From contig SFXD01000024.1 of assembly GCA_004559785.1 (NCBI GenBank), positions 1 through 26,617 on the forward strand: a DNA stretch of 26,617 nt, given 5' to 3'. Of the stretch, positions 22,516 to 26,617 are shown piece by piece. This stretch comes from a bacterium (GTDB lineage Bacteria > Bacteroidota > Bacteroidia > Bacteroidales > Bacteroidaceae). The position numbers were made by a program, and so were the translations under genes. The notes beneath the pieces are model-generated. The model did not search any database and was not told where the DNA came from. It saw only the letters and a program-made list of their open reading frames with translations. Within the stretch, counting starts at the first letter, position 1. Every line of letters starts with the position of its first letter.

Positions 22516-23436
22516 ATGAGCAAGACACTCGTCTGCATGATGATTCTAATGGCAATGGCCTCCTGCACGCAAAGGCAGGAGGCCATCGTCGCATCCGCTG
22601 ATGGCGAACAGGCCGACAGTACGGCAACGCTCGTAGCCGTGATGCCTACGATGGGTTGCCTGCCACTATACTACGCAGAGGCCACCGGCATCGCTGACTC
22701 CGCCAACGTGATACTGGTGAGGTACAAGTCGCAGATGGACATCGATACCGCCATGGCAAACGGACACGTCGACATCGCCTACTCAGACCTCGTCAGGATA
22801 GCAAGGGCAGGAGGCAAGTACAAGCCCCTGGCAAGCGTCGTGGAGACAATCTCGATGATAGCTTCCAAGTCGCTGGAGGCTACAAACATCAAGCAAGCCA
22901 AGGACAGGATGATAGCAGTCGCCAGATACAGCGTCACCGACTATTGGTGCGACCGCATGCTCGACAGCCTCGCATCCGACTCCGACCTGTACTTCCGCCC
23001 ACAGATTAACAACGTAGCCCTAAGGGGCAAGATGATGAGCAACGGACTGCTTGAGGCCGCAATGATGGGACTGCCATACTCGGAATGGGCTGTCATGGAG
23101 GGCAATACATGCCTGTTCCAGACAAACGACGACAAGCCTCATCTCGCTGCATGGACTGTGGCAGACACCACACGCGACGTGAGAAGCGAAGACTTCCTAA
23201 GCCTCGTCAGGACTGCAACCGGACTGCTGAACGACAGACTCAAGCCAGACACCATGCGAAGGAAAGAGGCTCTCTTGCCCGATACCATACGACGTATACT
23301 GATACGTGAGTACGAAATGCCCACACATATCGTAGACTCACTCCAACTCCCCCACTTAAGCCTACCCCACCCAGTAGACGAGGCCGACATACGGTCCGCC
23401 AAAGAATGGCTTCAAGGTCGCAATGCCAGGAAATAG
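22516..23436 (+). CDS. Orphan substrate-binding-protein-like lipoprotein
   Basis: The 306-residue protein starts at ATG 22516, 50 nt after pgk, with a lipoprotein signal (MSKTLVCMMILMAMASC, lipobox MASC). The mature part resembles the NMT1/THI5-type periplasmic binding fold: an opening beta strand and Gly-x-x-Pro-x-x-Tyr-Ala segment (MGCLPLYYAEATGI), followed by the DIDTAMANGHVDIAYSDLVRIA motif that in this family marks the ligand cleft, and a second lobe. A ligand cannot be named. No ABC permease or ATPase gene is adjacent. A conserved-looking C-terminal tail (HPVDEADIRSAKEWL) also fits the family. It may be transcribed with pgk. Confidence 0.82.
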   Translation: MSKTLVCMMILMAMASCTQRQEAIVASADGEQADSTATLVAVMPTMGCLPLYYAEATGIADSANVILVRYKSQMDIDTAMANGHVDIAYSDLVRIARAGGKYKPLASVVETISMIASKSLEATNIKQAKDRMIAVARYSVTDYWCDRMLDSLASDSDLYFRPQINNVALRGKMMSNGLLEAAMMGLPYSEWAVMEGNTCLFQTNDDKPHLAAWTVADTTRDVRSEDFLSLVRTATGLLNDRLKPDTMRRKEALLPDTIRRILIREYEMPTHIVDSLQLPHLSLPHPVDEADIRSAKEWLQGRNARK

Positions 23437-23451
23437 TACTGGCTAACTGAG

Positions 23452-23565
23452 GACTTGGTGGCTCTTCTTCCTCACATAAACAGGAGCCTTTGAGTCTCTT
23501 CTTCCCCACATAAACAGAATACCTTTGAGTCTCTTCTTCCCCACATAAACAGAGGGAAAGAGGGG
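23452..23565. repeat. Three copies of a 35-bp tandem repeat between convergent genes
   Basis: The motif CTCTTCTTCC(C/T)CACATAAACAG occurs at 23462, 23496 and 23531, with periods of 34 and 35 bp. The second and third copies share CCTTTGAGT in front; the first is more diverged. The element resembles the one inside the heptamer array at 10885-10919 (CTCTTC, CCCC, TAAACAG, then G-rich). It fills most of the 141-nt gap between two convergent genes. Confidence 0.8.
23531..23564. terminator. Possible bidirectional terminator hairpin in the last repeat copy
   Basis: Bases 23531-23541 (CTCTTCTTCCC) can pair with 23554-23564 (GGGAAAGAGGG): eleven positions with one mismatch and two G-U wobbles, around a 12-nt loop. 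It sits between the converging lipoprotein and phospholipase D genes. No strong T-run follows on either strand, so its function as terminator is a guess. Confidence 0.35.
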
Positions 23566-23577
23566 TTCACTCACGGC

Positions 23578-24846
23578 TCAAAGCAGTTTCTTGACCGACA
23601 TGAAGATGCGGGCCCTGACCTTCCGCTTCAGGGGGAACAACTCCTTCCAGTTTTCCGGGGTAAGCAACATGCTGACAGACTTGTCACTCTCGAATATGTC
23701 CTGCAACTCGGAGGTAACGCCCTTGTCGAAGATGTAGGAATTTACCTCAAGGTCGAATCGCAGGGAACGAGCGTCGAGATTTGCCGTGCCTATGGTGCAG
23801 AACAACCCGTCCACCATCATCAGCTTGCTGTGGTGGAAGGCTCCTTCGTAATAGTATATGTCAGCCCCGCGCTTCATAAGCCTGTGCATCTCTATTCCCG
23901 TCACATCGGCATTAGCCATGCCGTCCGAACGCCTTGAAACCAAGAACTCAACCTTGACTCCACGCTTCAAGGCACGCTGCAGGGCACGCTTCACGTCGCC
24001 GAAAAGGCAAGGGTAAGGATTCACTATCTGTACCAGGCTGCGCGCATTGTCGATTGCGGTACAATACGTTTCGCGTATTATCTCCGGCGATTTCCTTGGG
24101 ACGCGATTGCACACTGCCATCAGGACGGAATCGTTGGCATGGTGGCGGATCTCGTACATAGACGCATCGAGCCTTTCACCCGAGACCTTCTCCCAGAGGT
24201 CAACGAATATCATCTGGTAACCTTCCACGGCATCCCCCGTCACCCTCATGTGCGTATCCCTCCACGCCCCGACGCCGGGCTTGCCATGGATGTAGTAGTC
24301 TGCCACGTTCATGCCACCTGTGTACAGGAACTCGCCATCTATTATGGCTATCTTGTGGTGGTTGCGGTGAAAGAGGTGGTTTACCCATGGGAACTTCACC
24401 TTGTCGTAGGCATAGACCTTGACACCCCTGGCACGGTAAACGTCGAGGAACGAGTCCTTCAGGGGAAAGTCGCTGTGCGAGTTGCCGAAATAATCGTATA
24501 TCACCCTGACCTCCACCCCTTGCTCCGCCTTACGAGCCAAGAGGTCGAAGAGCTGGCGGCATATACTGTCCTGCTGGAACTTGAAATAGTCGAGGTGGAC
24601 ATACCTCTCGGCATTCTGGATTTTGCCGAAAAGGTCCGAATACTTCAACTGGCACGATGGCAGGACAATTACGCTATTGTTGTGGTAGACAGGAATACCC
24701 TTCTGCCTGAAACAGGCGATGGTGGCAGAATCCGAACGCACATCGTCCTTGGCAAGGACGAAAAAGCATTGTAGCACAAGCGCAAAGGCAAGGCAAATGC
24801 GTAAAACGGGAAACAGCGTAAGACAGGCATGCAGCAATCCCATCAT
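23578..24846 (-). CDS. Phospholipase D / cardiolipin synthase-like protein
   Basis: The protein (about 422 residues) has an N-terminal hydrophobic anchor (HACLTLFPVLRICLAFALVLQCFFVL) and two PLD half-sites: HHKIAIID followed by GGMN, and HSKLMMVD followed by GTANLDARS. This is the HxKxxxxD pair of cardiolipin synthases, which join two phosphatidylglycerols, though related enzymes act on other phosphodiesters. Only one membrane segment is visible instead of the two usual in Cls, so it may be periplasmic and anchored. ATG 24846 overlaps the kdsD stop as ATGA, so translation is coupled; ATG 24855 is an alternative. Linkage to Kdo genes suggests an envelope-lipid role. Confidence 0.9.
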   Translation of the reverse strand: MMGLLHACLTLFPVLRICLAFALVLQCFFVLAKDDVRSDSATIACFRQKGIPVYHNNSVIVLPSCQLKYSDLFGKIQNAERYVHLDYFKFQQDSICRQLFDLLARKAEQGVEVRVIYDYFGNSHSDFPLKDSFLDVYRARGVKVYAYDKVKFPWVNHLFHRNHHKIAIIDGEFLYTGGMNVADYYIHGKPGVGAWRDTHMRVTGDAVEGYQMIFVDLWEKVSGERLDASMYEIRHHANDSVLMAVCNRVPRKSPEIIRETYCTAIDNARSLVQIVNPYPCLFGDVKRALQRALKRGVKVEFLVSRRSDGMANADVTGIEMHRLMKRGADIYYYEGAFHHSKLMMVDGLFCTIGTANLDARSLRFDLEVNSYIFDKGVTSELQDIFESDKSVSMLLTPENWKELFPLKRKVRARIFMSVKKLL

Positions 24847-25805
24847 TCGAGGCAACGGAAATTGTCTACCACGCCTACAAGCCTGTGGCTGCCGTCCACT
24901 ACGAGAACGGCATGTATCTTACGCTTGTGAAGAATCTCAAGAACCTCGTTGAGCTTTAGTGCCGGGTCGATGCAAACAGGGTTTGGCGTCATGATGGACT
25001 TCACGGGAACGCTGACAAACCTGTCCTGCAATCTCTCTGTTGCCCTGCGTACGTCGCCGTCGGTAACGATGCCCACTATCCTTTCGTCGTCGTCAGCCAC
25101 CACTGCCAGTCCGAGTTTGCCTGCGCTCATGGTTATCAGCGCCTCTCCGAGTGTCGTGTCAGGATGTATGACGGGAAGGTCGTCGGTACGCATCACGTCC
25201 TGTGCAGAGACCAACAGCCTGTGTCCGAGACTGCCTCCAGGATGGAAGCGTGCAAAGTCACGCTCGCGGAAGTCCCTTGCCTCCATCAAGGCACAAGCCA
25301 GAGCATCGCCCATAGCAAGTGTCGCCGTAGTACTGCTGGTAGGGGCCAGGTTTAGCGGGCAAGCCTCCTCTTCCACCTTGACGTGAATGTGATACGTGCT
25401 GTACTTGGCAAGCAAGGAATCGGAATTGCCTGACATGCCGATGAGGGGTATCTTCCTCTCTATTAGGTAAGGGATGAACCTCAGCAGTTCGTCGGTCATT
25501 CCGCTGTTGCTGATAGCGAGCACCACGTCAGAGGGTGTCATCACCCCCAGGTCTCCATGGAACACGTCGAGGGGGCTGATGAAGAATGAGGGCGTACCGG
25601 TGCTGCTCAACGTGGCAGCAATCTTGGCCCCGATGTGTCCGCTCTTTCCTACACCTGTCACGATGACCTTCCCCTTACATTCCAGTATCAGACGGACTGA
25701 GCCCTCGAAGCTTCCGTCCAATTGCGGTATCAATCCCATTATTGCGCTTGCCTCGTCAGCAAGGCACTTCTTGGCTATCTTTAGATAATCTTTCATGTTT
25801 GGCAT
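24843..25805 (-). CDS. kdsD: D-arabinose 5-phosphate isomerase (KdsD/KpsF)
   Basis: The enzyme converts ribulose 5-phosphate to arabinose 5-phosphate, the first step to Kdo for LPS. The 320-residue protein has an N-terminal SIS domain (VTGVGKSGHIGAKIA, then AISNSGMTDELL, HPGGSLGHRLL) and two CBS domains (from about VMRTDDLPVIHPD and SIMTPNPVCIDP to the C-terminus), the classic KdsD/KpsF layout and length. ATG 25805 is used; the in-frame ATG at 25796 is also possible. kdsA lies 74 nt upstream on the same strand, and its stop overlaps the phospholipase D start. So Kdo supply and a phospholipid enzyme are in one operon. Confidence 0.96.
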   Translation of the reverse strand: MPNMKDYLKIAKKCLADEASAIMGLIPQLDGSFEGSVRLILECKGKVIVTGVGKSGHIGAKIAATLSSTGTPSFFISPLDVFHGDLGVMTPSDVVLAISNSGMTDELLRFIPYLIERKIPLIGMSGNSDSLLAKYSTYHIHVKVEEEACPLNLAPTSSTTATLAMGDALACALMEARDFRERDFARFHPGGSLGHRLLVSAQDVMRTDDLPVIHPDTTLGEALITMSAGKLGLAVVADDDERIVGIVTDGDVRRATERLQDRFVSVPVKSIMTPNPVCIDPALKLNEVLEILHKRKIHAVLVVDGSHRLVGVVDNFRCLE

Positions 25806-25879
25806 TTAGTATGATGCGTTGGATATATTGTCTGAATACGGTATTCACGCTACCTTCTCGGCCTGTGTGGCGGCGTTGT

Positions 25880-26617
25880 TCATAGCAACGACCTCACTAC
25901 ATCTTCCAGATTGTCAAGGCAAAGCATGTTCGGTCCGTCGCTCAGTGCGTTATCGGGATCGGGGTGAGTCTCGAAGAAATAGCCGTTTGCGCCGAACGCC
26001 CTTGCGGCGAGTGCCATGGATGGTACGAAGCGCCGGTCTCCCCCCGTCTTGCCGTTTGCCCCACCGGGGCGTTGCACGCAATGAGTGCAATCCATTATGA
26101 CGCGTGGGGTGTATTGCAGCATGTCGGCGATATTGCGGAAGTCGACCACGAGGTTGTTGTAGCCAAACATATTGCCCCTTTCCGTCAGCCATACCTCCCC
26201 AGCCCCGCCCTCGCGGCATTTCTCAACGGGGTATTTCATGTCGTGTCCGCTCAGGAACTGAGCCTTCTTGACGTTTACTATCCTGCCGGTACGTGCGGCA
26301 GCCAGCAAGAGGTCGGTCTGCCTGCACAGGAAGGCAGGTATCTGCAAAACGTCTGCCACCTCTGCCACGGGCTGTGCCTGCCAGCTCTCGTGTATGTCTG
26401 TCAGTATAGGCAAGCCAAACTCTTCCTTTATGTCTGCAAGCATGGCAAGTCCCCTGTCTATTCCTGGTCCGCGATACGAGCCAAGGCTTGTCCTGTTTGC
26501 CTTGTCGAATGAAGCCTTGAAGTACATCGTGACGGAATATTCATTCCTAATCGAGACAAGTTCCCGGGCTACGGTCCTGAGTATGTCCATGCTCTCTATG
26601 ACGCATGGGCCTGCTAT
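25880..26617 (-). CDS. kdsA: 3-deoxy-8-phosphooctulonate synthase (Kdo-8-P synthase), N-terminus cut by the window edge
   Basis: KdsA condenses phosphoenolpyruvate with arabinose 5-phosphate. The frame is open through the right edge; 245 residues are visible, starting IAGPCVIES, so only a few residues and the start codon are missing. Family segments present: YFKASFDKANRTS, SYRGPGI, TDIHESWQAQPVAEV, IPAFLCRQTDLL, VNVKKAQFLSG, LTERGNMFGYNNLVVDFR, and FFETHPDPDNALSDGPN. The Cys in GPCVIES and downstream His, Glu and Asp match the metal-binding set of the Aquifex enzyme (Cys11, His185, Glu222, Asp233), whereas E. coli KdsA has Asn at that position. This points to the metal-dependent class. The gene precedes kdsD. 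Confidence 0.96.
   Translation of the reverse strand: MAGPCVIESMDILRTVARELVSIRNEYSVTMYFKASFDKANRTSLGSYRGPGIDRGLAMLADIKEEFGLPILTDIHESWQAQPVAEVADVLQIPAFLCRQTDLLLAAARTGRIVNVKKAQFLSGHDMKYPVEKCREGGAGEVWLTERGNMFGYNNLVVDFRNIADMLQYTPRVIMDCTHCVQRPGGANGKTGGDRRFVPSMALAARAFGANGYFFETHPDPDNALSDGPNMLCLDNLEDVVRSLL

Noticed and set aside
1..26617. tRNA, rRNA, transposase, integrase or phage genes
   Set aside because: Searched by eye on both strands; no cloverleaf-like gene, rRNA segment or mobility protein was found.

Overview
The window looks like a chromosomal segment of a Bacteroidota bacterium, most likely in the Prevotellaceae. The evidence is family content (DUF3078 barrel, lipid A/Kdo genes, DPP5-like S9 peptidase, many lipoproteins, an amylase with a type-IX-secretion-like C-terminus) and promoters of the Bacteroidota type (TTTG, about 19-20 nt, TAnnTTTG) with no Shine-Dalgarno dependence. 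Genes are GC-rich, intergenic gaps are AT-richer, and ATA (Ile) and AGG (Arg) codons are common. The genus assignment is inference. No rRNA, tRNA, CRISPR array, transposase or phage gene was seen.

Layout. 1-102: 3' tail of an unidentified gene. 103-523: non-coding, with a hairpin and a 23-bp tandem repeat. 524-1956 (minus): engB GTPase followed by a secreted BSP-type metalloprotease. 2058-3380 (minus): DUF3078 outer-membrane barrel, divergent from yidC (3521, plus). yidC is followed by an S9 exopeptidase and an MFSD1-like MFS transporter, a plausible peptide-harvest pair. A strong hairpin (8972-9010) separates these from an ECF sigma factor gene tightly packed with a four-TM protein and a lipoprotein. 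A heptanucleotide repeat array then leads into a YARHG-DUF3160 lipoprotein overlapping a CapA-family lipoprotein. This 9100-14508 block is the least explained and most system-like part of the window.

14509-14990 is a non-coding gap of unknown content. On the minus strand follow a secreted GH13 alpha-amylase (14991-16787) and an M18 aminopeptidase (16930-18222). Divergent from M18 is murQ - dNK - dNK - nth (18306-21096), a compact, overlapping operon for MurNAc-6-P recycling, deoxynucleoside salvage and base excision repair. pgk (21197-22465) has its own canonical promoter and is followed by an orphan periplasmic-binding-protein-like lipoprotein. Between convergent genes, 23452-23564 holds a 35-bp repeat related to one embedded in the heptamer array 12.6 kb away.

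The right end (minus) is kdsA (cut by the window edge), kdsD and a translationally coupled phospholipase D/cardiolipin-synthase-like gene: Kdo supply for LPS linked to a phospholipid enzyme. Most recognisable genes serve envelope building, envelope-protein insertion or nutrient capture at the cell surface. The possible new biology lies in the sigma-factor/lipoprotein cassette, the peptidase-MFSD1 pairing and the nested repeats. These functional links are inferences from gene order and family knowledge.
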